Origin: CAYWEP01 sp964613075
Lineage (GTDB): Bacteria > Patescibacteriota > Microgenomatia > Levybacterales > UBA12049
Length of the DNA: 20,320 nucleotides
Assembly (NCBI GenBank): GCA_964613075.1
Contig: CAZTFV010000012.1
Coordinates: forward strand, 1-20,320
Direction: 5' to 3'
Below, in pieces: positions 12,517 through 19,869 of the stretch; position 1 is the first letter of the stretch, and each line of letters begins with the position of its first letter. The position numbers and the translations under genes were made by a program. The notes beneath the pieces were generated by a model. The model saw only the letters and a program-made list of their open reading frames with translations, did no database searches and was not told the DNA's origin.

Positions 12517-13965
12517 TTAGCCTTTAATGACAACTACCGGCTTGAGTCTCACAACTTTTCGTGCCAGACCTACTTTATCAACCACATCAACAACACCTGC
12601 GATATCCTTATAGGCAAGCGGCGCTTCTTCCGAAAGGTCCGAAACAGATCCCGTCTGAATATGTATCCCTTCTTTTTCAAGAGAGAGAAGGAGCTGTTTT
12701 CCTTGAATTTCTCTCTTTGCGGCGTGTCTGGACATCCGTCTTCCCGCACCGTGACACGTAGACCCGAAAGACTCTCTCATACCTTTTTCGCTACCAACCA
12801 GAACATATGAAGCAGTTCCCATGCTGCCGGGGATAATAACCGGTTGTCCTGTTTTTTGGTAATCACCGACAAGTTCTCTGTGATGTGGAGGAAATGCTCG
12901 TGTTGCTCCTTTTCGGTGAACAATTACTTTCTCTTTTCTGCCGTTTACCGTATGTTCTTCAATCTTTGCGATGTTGTGTGCTACATCATAGACAATAGAC
13001 AAATGACTATCCGCGTCTCCTACTATATTTTTCCAGACATTCCGGACTTCATACGTAATCATTTGTCTATTGGCAAAGGCGAAATTTGCCGCTGCCGCCA
13101 TGGCATTAAAATAATTTCTTCCCTCGGGCGAAGAAAAAGGAGCGCACGCAAGTTCTCGGTCAGGAACAGAAATGCCATACCGTGTCATCGCTTGATTCAT
13201 GATGCGAATGTAGTCTGTGGCTACCTGATGCCCAAGCCCGCGGGAACCTGTGTGAATAAGTATTACAATCCGGTTGAGCGACAAACCGAAAGCAAATGCC
13301 ACTGATTCATTAAAAATCTCATCGACTCTATCAATTTCTACAAAGTGGTTTCCGGCTCCCATAGTGCCAAGTTGATCATGTCCACGTTTTTTTGCGTGAT
13401 CTGATACAGCGCTTGGATCTGCGTTTTCAAGCACTCCGTATGACTCAATATAATGAGTATCTATCTCTTCACCATAGCCTTCTTTGATCAGCCTATGGGC
13501 TCCTTCGGCAAGCACCTGGTCTAATTTGTCCGTACCAAGCTTAATTGAACCCGCGTGTCCAACGCCCGATGGGATCTCCCGATACAAATGTTTTGCTACT
13601 GTATCAAGATACGGTTCTAACTCTTCAAAAGTCAATAAAGACCGTAGAAGCCGCACACCGCAATTAATGTCATACCCGATGCCACCCGGAGAAATAACGC
13701 CATGAGGATAACTTGTCGCAGCAACACCACCGATAGGAAATCCGTACCCTTCATGTGAATCAGGCATGACATATGCTGCTTTTCTAATACCGGTAAGAGT
13801 TGCAACATTTACTAATTGTTCAAGCGATCTGTCATGCAGTATTTCCAAAAGCATCGCTTCAGTTGCGAAAATCACTGCAGGAACCCGCATGTCTTTTCTA
13901 TACGTTTTGGGTATCTTCCAGGTATAGTCATTTACTTTTTTTATGTGATCTTTCGTAATATTCAT
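12517..13965 (-). CDS. rtcB: RNA-splicing ligase RtcB
   Basis: 482 residues. It joins RNA 2',3'-cyclic phosphate or 3'-phosphate ends to 5'-OH ends using GTP and manganese, in tRNA splicing or RNA repair. Metal and catalytic residues are all present at the spacing of archaeal RtcB: G-Y-D99-I-N-C102-G, G-N-H207-F-V-E, H238-T-G-S-R-G-L-G-H, V-A-H330-N, and the guanylated histidine in C-H405-G-A-G-R. Family-wide motifs PDSHEGYGFPIGGVA, RKGATRAFPP and PGSMGTASYV are intact, and length equals the archaeal enzyme. It heads a tight minus-strand operon with the HPF-like and baeRF-like genes. No Shine-Dalgarno is seen before the ATG. A hairpin-forming repeat lies 30 bp upstream of the ATG. Confidence 0.97.
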   Translation of the reverse strand: MNITKDHIKKVNDYTWKIPKTYRKDMRVPAVIFATEAMLLEILHDRSLEQLVNVATLTGIRKAAYVMPDSHEGYGFPIGGVAATSYPHGVISPGGIGYDINCGVRLLRSLLTFEELEPYLDTVAKHLYREIPSGVGHAGSIKLGTDKLDQVLAEGAHRLIKEGYGEEIDTHYIESYGVLENADPSAVSDHAKKRGHDQLGTMGAGNHFVEIDRVDEIFNESVAFAFGLSLNRIVILIHTGSRGLGHQVATDYIRIMNQAMTRYGISVPDRELACAPFSSPEGRNYFNAMAAAANFAFANRQMITYEVRNVWKNIVGDADSHLSIVYDVAHNIAKIEEHTVNGRKEKVIVHRKGATRAFPPHHRELVGDYQKTGQPVIIPGSMGTASYVLVGSEKGMRESFGSTCHGAGRRMSRHAAKREIQGKQLLLSLEKEGIHIQTGSVSDLSEEAPLAYKDIAGVVDVVDKVGLARKVVRLKPVVVIKG

Positions 13966-13994
13966 AAGCTAAAACCGAAATCCTAATATCGTCC

Positions 13995-14030
13995 TTCGAT
14001 ATACTCAGGACGATCCTGAGCGGAGTCGAA
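13995..14030. repeat. CPR-type intergenic inverted repeat
   Basis: TTCGATATACTCAGGA, a CGA loop, then TCCTGAGCGGAGTCGAA form an imperfect hairpin. This is the 'CTTCGA..TCAGGA/TCCTGAGC..TCGAAG' repeat seen widely in CPR and other genomes. It lies between the hydrolase and rtcB and could end the former's transcript or act in the rtcB leader. There is no T-tract. Confidence 0.6.
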
Positions 14031-14056
14031 GCATTGTAAATTGAAAATTTCAAATT

Positions 14057-14674
14057 CTAAAGGTATTTCTTAAACCAATTCGTTGCGAGTCTGGCTACTT
14101 CCTCTAAGGCTCCAGGCTCTTCAAATAAATGTGTTGCTCCTTCAACTATTTTTAACTGTTTCTCGCAGGCAAGTTTCTGAAAGGCTTGTTGGTTAAGGGT
14201 AATAACATCAAAATCATTTCCCCCGACAATAAGAAGCGTCGGAGAAGCAACATTGTCCAATACATCCATTGCCAAGTCCGGCCTGCCTCCCCGAGAAACA
14301 ACTGCTTTAATTTTCTTGCCAAGTTTTGCTGCTACTTTTAGCGCAGATGCAGCGCCGGTGCTTGCGCCAAAAAGGCCAATGGATAGATTTTTTGTGTCAG
14401 GATTCTTTTTGAGCCAGGACACAATAGCGACTAGCCGATCGGTCAGAAGATCAATGTCAAAACGGGTTTCATATACCTCGTCTTCTTCCTCAGTCAAAAG
14501 ATCAATAAGCAGTGTTCCGATGTCTGCATCTTGTAAGACCCGTGCAACAAAGGCATTTCGTGGCGATAACCTACTGCTTCCACTCCCGTGAGCAAAAAGA
14601 ACAAGTCCTTTTGCTTCTTTCGGAATACTGAGTATCCCTTCCAGCGAAACAGCATCTATATTGATATGTATCAT
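14057..14674 (-). CDS. Alpha/beta hydrolase, dienelactone-hydrolase-like
   Basis: 205 residues. Strand-turn LVLFAHGSGSSRLSPRN (oxyanion loop), nucleophile elbow G103-A-S105-T-G, an acid in V-G-G-N-D154-F-D156, and H182 in GATHLFEE complete a Ser-Asp-His triad in the correct order. The short, cap-less form with GSGSSRLSPRN is that of hydrolases often fused or adjacent to phosphoribosyltransferases and universal-stress genes in stress islands. Substrate unknown. It lies 21 bp after the YjbQ gene, with GAGG just before the ATG, so they form one operon. No signal peptide; cytoplasmic. Confidence 0.85.
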   Translation of the reverse strand: MIHINIDAVSLEGILSIPKEAKGLVLFAHGSGSSRLSPRNAFVARVLQDADIGTLLIDLLTEEEDEVYETRFDIDLLTDRLVAIVSWLKKNPDTKNLSIGLFGASTGAASALKVAAKLGKKIKAVVSRGGRPDLAMDVLDNVASPTLLIVGGNDFDVITLNQQAFQKLACEKQLKIVEGATHLFEEPGALEEVARLATNWFKKYL

Positions 14675-14695
14675 TCCTCATCCCGCTCAGCGCGG

Positions 14696-15100
14696 TCAAT
14701 CGTAATACAGCATAATCGTACGCTTTTTAGGACCGTTTAACTCTAAAAGAATTGCTCGTTGAAATTCTCCAAGAGCAAGTTTGCCGTCCACAATTGGAAT
14801 TGCCAGAGACGGTCCGAGAAAGGAAGAAATAACATGGTCGGGTAAACGACCGGGAATATGGCTATGCTCATACCGCCTTCCCACAATGGTGTGATGAGGA
14901 AGGACAACATCCAGCGCATCAATCAAATCAAGTTCTTTATCGGCTTGTAAGTATGCCGTAGTAAGGCCTGCGGTTGAATGAGGCAAGAACAAATGACAAA
15001 GCCCTGTTTTTATCTTATTTTTTGCCAGCACTCTGTTTATCTTATCTGTTATATCCACGATTTGTTTTTTCTTACTTGTTGTAATACTTATTTTTTCCAT
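14696..15100 (-). CDS. yjbQ: YjbQ/UPF0047 family protein
   Basis: 134 residues, full length. Family motifs: FLPH41-S-T-A-G-L-T, H79-S-H-I-P-G-R-L-P-D-H, SSFLGPS, and the closing L-A-L-G-E-F-Q-R-A-I-L-L-E-L-N-G-P-K-K-R-T (usually 'GxWQ.i.l.E.DGPR.R'). The E. coli homologue has weak thiamin phosphate synthase activity, but the true role of the family is not settled; conserved His residues suggest a metal or phosphate site. AAAGGTGG stands 7 nt before the ATG. It is the first gene of a short operon with the alpha/beta hydrolase. Confidence 0.9.
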   Translation of the reverse strand: MEKISITTSKKKQIVDITDKINRVLAKNKIKTGLCHLFLPHSTAGLTTAYLQADKELDLIDALDVVLPHHTIVGRRYEHSHIPGRLPDHVISSFLGPSLAIPIVDGKLALGEFQRAILLELNGPKKRTIMLYYD

Positions 15101-15225
15101 ATTGACCCCACCTTTGCTTATACAGTTGTTTTATTATGAATAATGTAATAATTTCTAAGAAAACTATAATGGATCCCGCTTTCTATTTCCGTGATTATTA
15201 TCACTAAAAGCTTATTTATTCCTCC

Positions 15226-15273
15226 TTGACAAAGGATCAAAAAAAACTCTACAGTAATAATATAAGGAGGTGA
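15226..15273 (+). promoter_or_regulatory. Promoter and strong ribosome-binding site of the DUF378 gene
   Basis: TTGACA (15226-15231), 18 bp, TACAGT (15250-15255), then a perfect Shine-Dalgarno AAGGAGGTGA (15264-15273), 6 nt before ATG 15280. It shows that this genome uses classical SD initiation beside leaderless starts. Confidence 0.65.
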
Positions 15274-15279
15274 ATATCG

Positions 15280-15477
15280 ATGAATAAAAATACTCTCATG
15301 ATGCTGAGCGGTTGGATCTTGGTGCTCGGCGGATTCGCGTGGGCATACGAAGGCATTACCGGCGATGATATCATTGAAACATTATTTGGCAGTCTTGAAG
15401 CAGCAATTGACGTTGTTGTTTTTGGAGGCGCGGCCGTTGTCATGACCTACGAGATGCTGACAAAAAAGAAAAAATAA
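15280..15477 (+). CDS. DUF378-like small membrane protein
   Basis: 65 residues, two TM helices. MLSGWILVLGGFAWAYEGI, then a short loop GDDIIETLFGSLEAAIDVVV, then GGAAVVMTYEML and KKKK match the DUF378 plan ('L.ilvi.GglNWglvG.f..n.ve.lfG.....i.y.lvGlagl'), with the family's N-W-G replaced by F-A-W-A. These are inner-membrane proteins of unknown role. The exceptional ribosome-binding site suggests strong translation. A fragment of the GTAACAG element follows the stop. Confidence 0.7.
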   Translation: MNKNTLMMLSGWILVLGGFAWAYEGITGDDIIETLFGSLEAAIDVVVFGGAAVVMTYEMLTKKKK

Positions 15478-15514
15478 CTTATAGGTATTTTTTGAAAAAA
15501 GCTACGGTATCATG

Positions 15515-15544
15515 ACACTTTGTGTTAGAACTGTGAACTGTTAC
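15515..15544 (+). mobile_element. Fragment of the GTAACAG element (right end only)
   Basis: TTTGTGTTAGAACTGTGAAC followed by TGTTAC matches the last 26 bp of the copy at 20103-20226 (TGTTAGAACCGTGAACTGTTAC) almost base for base. There is no left end and no flanking duplication, so this is a decayed copy. It lies between the DUF378 gene and the end of the tryptophanase gene. The rest of this 125-bp gap shows nothing else. Confidence 0.65.
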
Positions 15545-15602
15545 TCAAATACCAGTCTACCAACTTGTATCATACCGGGTGTGATGAGGTGATGAAAAAC
15601 AG

Positions 15603-17090
15603 TTAGCGGAATGCGAAGCGGGCTTTAAAATGGCGGAGGGGTAATTCTCTACCGTATGTTACCTGTATCTTGGGGATATCGTGTCGTGCATTGTATAAAA
15701 TCCTTACCGCCGCGACAACCGATTGCAGATCTTCACGCTCATAGCGAAGTCGTGGGACGGCAAAGCGAACAAAATTCACTTCAGGAAATATCTCTTTGCC
15801 TGTTTTCGGATCATAGGAGCCAAAAGCAAAATTCCCAAGCTCGCACGCCCGATGACCGTACAAACCCAGAAGGAGCGCAGTAAAGGCAATGCCACCGAAA
15901 TCCTCAAAGCGCTTTGTGGTGTCTTTGAAAAACTCTGTCATATCAAGATAAATTGCATGTCCGCCAAAGGGTACGATTACCGGCAGTCCTGCCTCCTGCA
16001 TTCCTTTTCCAAACTCCTGAACTTGGCCTACTCTGAAGCGCAGGTACTCTTCTTTTACGACTGTTTGCAAACCCATTGAAAGTGCCATAATATCCCGTCC
16101 CGACATGCCTCCATACGTCGGGTGACCTTCGGTTAGAATTTGATGATTCATCAGCTTGTCAGGAATATCAGGATATTTTTTGACGAACAAACCGTCTTTG
16201 CGGAAAAATATGCCACCGCCAATATTGGACAAGCCGTCTTTTTTGAAGCTGATACTGAATCCATCAGCCTGGGAGAATATCTCACGGACAATCTGCTGGA
16301 TTGTCTTTTCCCTGTATCCTTTCTCAAATTGCTTGATGAACCAGGCATTCTCTGCAAAACGACACGCATCCAAAAAAAGTGGGATGTTGTGTTGATGAAG
16401 AAGAGTTGAGACTTCACGAATATTCTTAAGGGATACGGGTTGCCCGCCCCCTGTATTGTTGGTAATGGTGAGGTACCCAAGGGGTATGTGCTTTCTTGAG
16501 GTTTTCAGTAATTCTCGCAAGCGATCAGTGTCCATGTTTCCTTTAAAGTAAGCTGTGGAGCGTTTGTTTTTCAACTCAAGCGAAAAGAGATTGCGCGCTT
16601 CCATATTATTTGCCTCGATATTGGCAGCAGTCGTGTCAAAATGGCCGTTACTTGGGATAATCTGCCGGACATTTTTTTTGCCAAGTTGACTAAAAAACGC
16701 ATGCTCCGCAGCTCGTCCTTGGTGGAATAAAAATGCGGTTGGCTTGTTGTCTTTTGTTGGCGTAACAAACACTTCGCCAAAGGTTTTCCCGATTGACTCA
16801 AGCAGCTGAAAATAACCCCGGTTTGAGCCATACGCTTCATCGCCCAGGTGGAGGGCAGCCCACTGCTCATTGGTCATCGTCGTTGTGCCGGAATCGGAGA
16901 GCAAATCACACCCTGTAATCATCTCCGATGGGAAGAAAAAGACATTGAGGCCGACTTTTTCCAGCATGTCGACTCGCTCTCTGGCCGACGCTACTTTTTT
17001 AAATTCCACTGAATGGTTAATGTATGGTCGAGGAATCACAGGCAAACCTGAATCTGTGGGCAGTTTCTTTAGCAACTGCTGAAACGTCAT
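15603..17090 (-). CDS. tnaA: Tryptophanase-family PLP beta-eliminating lyase
   Basis: 495 residues from ATG 17090; the open frame extends to 17294 but that part overlaps the divergent promoter and gene and is spurious. Family motifs: D84-E-A-Y-G-S-N-R-G-Y, HQGRAAEH (123-130), N-G-H-F-D-T-T-A-A-N-I-E, D241-A-C-R-F-A-E-N-A-W-F-I-K, the PLP lysine in S-F-K-K284-D-G-L-S-N-I-G-G-G, TYGGMSGRD, and RACELGNFAFGSYDPKTGKE. The enzyme would split an aromatic amino acid into pyruvate, ammonia and indole or phenol. Two positions favour tryptophanase over tyrosine phenol-lyase: H487 (LRHF, Phe in TPL) and L418 (Arg in TPL's MERG). TATAAT stands 12 nt before the ATG. Confidence 0.88.
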   Translation of the reverse strand: MTFQQLLKKLPTDSGLPVIPRPYINHSVEFKKVASARERVDMLEKVGLNVFFFPSEMITGCDLLSDSGTTTMTNEQWAALHLGDEAYGSNRGYFQLLESIGKTFGEVFVTPTKDNKPTAFLFHQGRAAEHAFFSQLGKKNVRQIIPSNGHFDTTAANIEANNMEARNLFSLELKNKRSTAYFKGNMDTDRLRELLKTSRKHIPLGYLTITNNTGGGQPVSLKNIREVSTLLHQHNIPLFLDACRFAENAWFIKQFEKGYREKTIQQIVREIFSQADGFSISFKKDGLSNIGGGIFFRKDGLFVKKYPDIPDKLMNHQILTEGHPTYGGMSGRDIMALSMGLQTVVKEEYLRFRVGQVQEFGKGMQEAGLPVIVPFGGHAIYLDMTEFFKDTTKRFEDFGGIAFTALLLGLYGHRACELGNFAFGSYDPKTGKEIFPEVNFVRFAVPRLRYEREDLQSVVAAVRILYNARHDIPKIQVTYGRELPLRHFKARFAFR

Positions 17091-17102
17091 ATTGTGCTTG
17101 AG

Positions 17103-17164
17103 ATTATAACACATGGCTTTAATCGTCCTATAGCTTTGAACTTTCCTTCTATTTTTGCTACACT
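17103..17164. promoter_or_regulatory. Shared divergent promoter region, tryptophanase / sigma-like gene
   Basis: Minus strand: TATAAT (17103-17108) for the tryptophanase gene, with no good -35. Plus strand: TTGAAC (17136-17141), 17 bp, TACACT (17159-17164) for the sigma-like gene, 10 nt before ATG 17175. The 84-bp gap means both promoters are close enough for a shared regulator. Confidence 0.6.
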
Positions 17165-17174
17165 TTCCTATTAT

Positions 17175-18170
17175 ATGGCAGAACTTGAACCAAGGAGATC
17201 TGAACTCCAAACGCCTGAGGCCATTAATCGGAGAATGGCTGATCCATATTTTAATTTTAAAGCTTCGCTTGCTGAAGCGGGATTTGCACCGCAAGATGAA
17301 CCAGGCCTCGAGCTATTACTAAAGATGGCCAGGAACCGGGCAGTTCCCAAAGAAGATAGAGCTCGGGCGATTGCGACTATTGCACTTTCAACTATCCCAT
17401 CTCTCATTGAGCGCTTTGCCCCACCTGGCGTACCGCCTGAAGAATTAGTAAGCGAAGCGTATGAAGTTATTGCGACCTCTATTCGAAGCTACCGACGCAC
17501 TGATCCCAACACCGGCGAGCCTATTACTTTTTCCGATTATGTAGCAAGAAGTTTTCGAGAGCGGATCAACATTGATGTAAACATAGCTGACGCACCTTGG
17601 TGGCTTCACCTCTCCCGCGATGCAACCGGACACCTATCAGACCTATTACCGGCGGAAGATCGACTAAGACAAGCCGAAGACTTTACTACCCCTCGAAGCT
17701 ATATGATTTATGCAATCATTAAAGACGAAAATTTTTCAAGCTTTGCAGAAGAAGATGCGCTTGCAGAAGCGATAGATAGACTGTGGCGCACCATGTCAGC
17801 GGAGCATTATTCTGTTGGAAGCAAGATTCAAACGGGAGAAATAGATCCTGACACGCTTGAACCCAAAACAAGAGCAGTCGATGATATTCTTCCTGAGAGA
17901 ACCACTGAGTCTGATCCAGCTTATATCTGCGGTGAAATAGAATTGCATAGGCTCTTAAGGGATGCTGTTGGGCTACTGCCGATACGGGATAGATTTGTTA
18001 TAGAGAATCGCTTTGGACTATATGGACCTAGCAGAACACAAGAAGAAGTAGGCAAACTTTTGGGCGTCACCAAACAGACAATTTTTTATGCTGAAAAGCT
18101 AGCATTGAGAAGATTAAGGGGATACTTCCGCCGCAACAGAGTCAGGTTATTTCACGACCGATTCTTCTAA
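17175..18170 (+). CDS. Divergent sigma-70-like factor
   Basis: 331 residues from ATG 17175; the frame is open from 17094 but the promoter lies between. Residues 257-318 are a clear sigma region 4: LLPIRDRFVIENRFGLYG, then TQEEVGKLLGVTKQTIFYAE and LALRRLRGYF, with the HTH at about 286-310 (normally T-L-E-E-V-G..LGVTRERVRQIE). Residues 65-135 (EELVSEAYEVIATSIRSYRR, then FSDYVARSFRERI) look like a weakened region 2, the core-binding and -10-recognising part, without the aromatic WWIRQA motif. In between is a non-conserved 110 residues. So it is an unusual alternative sigma factor or a decoy. It is followed by a one-TM protein and transcribed divergently from the tryptophanase. Confidence 0.75.
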   Translation: MAELEPRRSELQTPEAINRRMADPYFNFKASLAEAGFAPQDEPGLELLLKMARNRAVPKEDRARAIATIALSTIPSLIERFAPPGVPPEELVSEAYEVIATSIRSYRRTDPNTGEPITFSDYVARSFRERINIDVNIADAPWWLHLSRDATGHLSDLLPAEDRLRQAEDFTTPRSYMIYAIIKDENFSSFAEEDALAEAIDRLWRTMSAEHYSVGSKIQTGEIDPDTLEPKTRAVDDILPERTTESDPAYICGEIELHRLLRDAVGLLPIRDRFVIENRFGLYGPSRTQEEVGKLLGVTKQTIFYAEKLALRRLRGYFRRNRVRLFHDRFF

Positions 18171-18219
18171 AGTGCTTCGTTTTCTCCTGGCATGAGCATA
18201 GAATAGTTTCGATTGCCTA

Positions 18220-18248
18220 TTGACTAGGCACGATTGTAAGAACATACT
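18220..18248 (+). promoter_or_regulatory. Promoter for the leader ORF and one-TM protein
   Basis: TTGACT (18220-18225), 17 bp, CATACT (18243-18248). The expected transcription start coincides with ATG 18255, so the mRNA should begin at the start codon of an 11-codon leader ORF. Confidence 0.6.
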
Positions 18249-18254
18249 GATGGT

Positions 18255-18290
18255 ATGGATGAGTTTGAAAAAAGAAAGAGGGAGCTTTGA
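18255..18290 (+). CDS. 11-residue leader ORF overlapping the next start
   Basis: ATG 18255 encodes MDEFEKRKREL and stops at TGA 18288-18290, which overlaps the TTG start (18287-18289) of the next gene (TTGA). Its last codons contain AGAGGGAG, which serves as Shine-Dalgarno for that start. Ribosomes loading on a leaderless mRNA could translate it and restart on the main ORF. The alternative is a one-base sequencing error joining both frames into one protein (KRELLIEES or similar). Confidence 0.45.
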   Translation: MDEFEKRKREL

Positions 18291-18883
18291 TCGAAGAATC
18301 AATTCCAGACGTACCACCAAAAAATGAAACACCCGGCGGCTTTCCCCACGGTGTGTCAGTCAAGCATACTCATGATGATAATGCACTTATAGATGTAAGA
18401 CTTAACAATCCATTAAAACGAATCATTGAGCTGCTGCAGGATATCAAAAAGCAAAAGGCCTTTTCTTTTACCCTGAAAGGTTCTTTGGGAATTATGGGTG
18501 TGGTGCTAGCTTTCTCAGTAGTTGGGATCTTAGGCGGGTCAAAAATGCTGTGCGACAAGGGTATTCAGTCGCAGGCCGGAACAGTGAAAGTTTTAAACAT
18601 TGCAGCAGAAGAGCCCTCGCTGTGGCGAAATATCAAAGAACGGATTGATTACGCGCTTTTTAGAAAGCTTCCTCCTGATCCTCAACATCGTATTATACTC
18701 ATGCAAAATGATAAGAGCACAATACAGCTTCTTGGTGGTATCAATGCGCTTGAAGAGCAGGATGGAAACGACGTTGTCGCAACAGGCAACTATGACAGCT
18801 GCTCAAGAGTCCTCAAGCTCATTTCTCCCGATGCAATCGAATCAACCACGCCTTTGGACACCCTTAGGGTGGAATCATCTTGA
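18287..18883 (+). CDS. Single-TM protein with cytoplasmic N-terminus and outer domain
   Basis: 198 residues from TTG 18287; an in-frame stop at 18266-18268 rules out an earlier start in this frame. A charged N-terminal part (1-60, predicted cytoplasmic, with LNNPLKRIIELLQDIKKQK) is followed by one TM helix (about 64-84) and an outer part of ~110 residues ending TTPLDTLRVESS. This contains RIILMQNDKSTIQLLGGINA and may be beta-rich. No family recognised. The topology and position after a sigma-like gene resemble membrane anti-sigma factors, but no anti-sigma motif is visible. Its end overlaps the convergent nucleotidyltransferase gene by 9 bp. Confidence 0.6.
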   Translation: MIEESIPDVPPKNETPGGFPHGVSVKHTHDDNALIDVRLNNPLKRIIELLQDIKKQKAFSFTLKGSLGIMGVVLAFSVVGILGGSKMLCDKGIQSQAGTVKVLNIAAEEPSLWRNIKERIDYALFRKLPPDPQHRIILMQNDKSTIQLLGGINALEEQDGNDVVATGNYDSCSRVLKLISPDAIESTTPLDTLRVESS

Positions 18884-19450
18884 CACTACTTTTAATCTCG
18901 GCCATTTTTTCAACCACTCTTTTTCCCTGATTCTTGTTTCAAATGCTTTCCTGTCTGGCTTACTCTGCGGATTCGGTCGTATAATACCTTTCGCAAGATC
19001 ATAAATGCCAAGCGGCGCTGCCAGAACAATTTCATCAAACCTGTTAAGACGCACTCCGACGCAGGTTGCAGTCTCTACCCAACGCCCCAAACCTTCCTCT
19101 GAAGATTTGTATGGTTTATCGTTGTGAAATAGGTGCATCCGTGCCTGATTGGTAACAGACCACGCCACTTCGGGAAAACGTTTTTTTAATCGCTTTTGGT
19201 ATATATCTTCGACTTTGGTTGAAAACCTTTTTGCCTCTTCTTCAGAAAAATCATCAGTATCAAAATAAATAACATCTACATCCGGCAACGGCGTCCTTTT
19301 TTTATAGTAATGCAGCATATCCCAGACCTTGCTTCTGACAAACCCAGCGCCGATCCACCAGTCAGGTAACTCTAAACGTTTAACGATGCGCAAAACCTCC
19401 ATCATCCAGGAATCAGTCTTGATTGCGGCAATAATGTCTTGCTCTGTCAT
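18875..19450 (-). CDS. Nucleotidyltransferase family protein (DUF925/NTP_transf_6-like)
   Basis: 191 residues. The core W32-I-G34-A-G36-F-V-R-S-K-V-W-D followed by D57-V-D59-V-I-Y-F-D is the Gly-rich loop and DxD metal-binding signature of a minimal polymerase-beta-type nucleotidyltransferase. Then come WSVTNQARMHLFHNDKPYKS, WVETATCVGVRL and GIYDLAKGIIRPN, which match the uncharacterised DUF925 family. Substrate unknown. Its ATG overlaps the stop of the TfoX-N gene by one base (TAATG), so they form one operon. Confidence 0.85.
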   Translation of the reverse strand: MTEQDIIAAIKTDSWMMEVLRIVKRLELPDWWIGAGFVRSKVWDMLHYYKKRTPLPDVDVIYFDTDDFSEEEAKRFSTKVEDIYQKRLKKRFPEVAWSVTNQARMHLFHNDKPYKSSEEGLGRWVETATCVGVRLNRFDEIVLAAPLGIYDLAKGIIRPNPQSKPDRKAFETRIREKEWLKKWPRLKVVSR

Positions 19451-19812
19451 TAGACTTCTGTTCCCTTTGTCCCCTTTCTCTTCTCTCGCATGCTGGCAAA
19501 GAGGGATTTTTGCAGCCAGTTACGAAGGTTATGGCGATTCTCCATAATTTCTTGTGGTACTTCGTAGTATGACATCGCTATACTTTTTCCATTTTTGTGG
19601 GTATACGTAAATTGCTTACTTCCAAGATGTTCAAAATCCTTTTTATTCAGCTCATCTGCCTTGAAGAAAAGTTTTCCATTGATAATCATTCCAAAGATTA
19701 CTCCATCTTTGTAAAGAGCGTGTCCACCAAACATAGATTTGGAAATAATTCCTTCTATCCCTTCAAGAAGATCAGAGAAAACGTATTCATAAAAACCTTT
19801 GTCATGCTTCAT
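19450..19812 (-). CDS. TfoX N-terminal domain protein
   Basis: 120 residues from ATG 19812 (MKHDKGFYEYVFSDLLEGIE); the frame runs on to 19863 but a TATAAT box (minus strand, 19819-19824) lies 6 nt before this ATG, so the later start is preferred. Motifs S-K-S-M27-F-G-G-H-A-L-Y-K-D-G-V-I-F-G-M-I and KLFFKADE match the TfoX N-terminal domain, the half of the competence regulator found alone in many bacteria. It has no helix-hairpin-helix C-terminal domain. Role unknown; the stand-alone form is not shown to regulate competence. Lys/Arg-rich tail. Confidence 0.85.
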   Translation of the reverse strand: MKHDKGFYEYVFSDLLEGIEGIISKSMFGGHALYKDGVIFGMIINGKLFFKADELNKKDFEHLGSKQFTYTHKNGKSIAMSYYEVPQEIMENRHNLRNWLQKSLFASMREKRKGTKGTEV

Positions 19813-19869
19813 AGATTCATTATACAATACATGACAAATATTGCCCTCTCTCTCTGGGGGCAATGAAGT

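Noticed and set aside
15656..16480. Several open frames opposite the tryptophanase gene
   Set aside because: They are shadows of a gene with well-conserved motifs and have no promoter, ribosome site or protein-like composition.
17094..17294. N-terminal extensions of the tryptophanase and sigma-like ORFs across each other
   Set aside because: They overlap on opposite strands and run through the promoters; family starts and -10 boxes place true starts at 17090 and 17175.
18284..18290. prfB-like +1 programmed frameshift (AGGGAG CTT TGA)
   Set aside because: A +1 shift would not enter the main ORF frame; overlap with re-initiation or a sequencing error explains it better.
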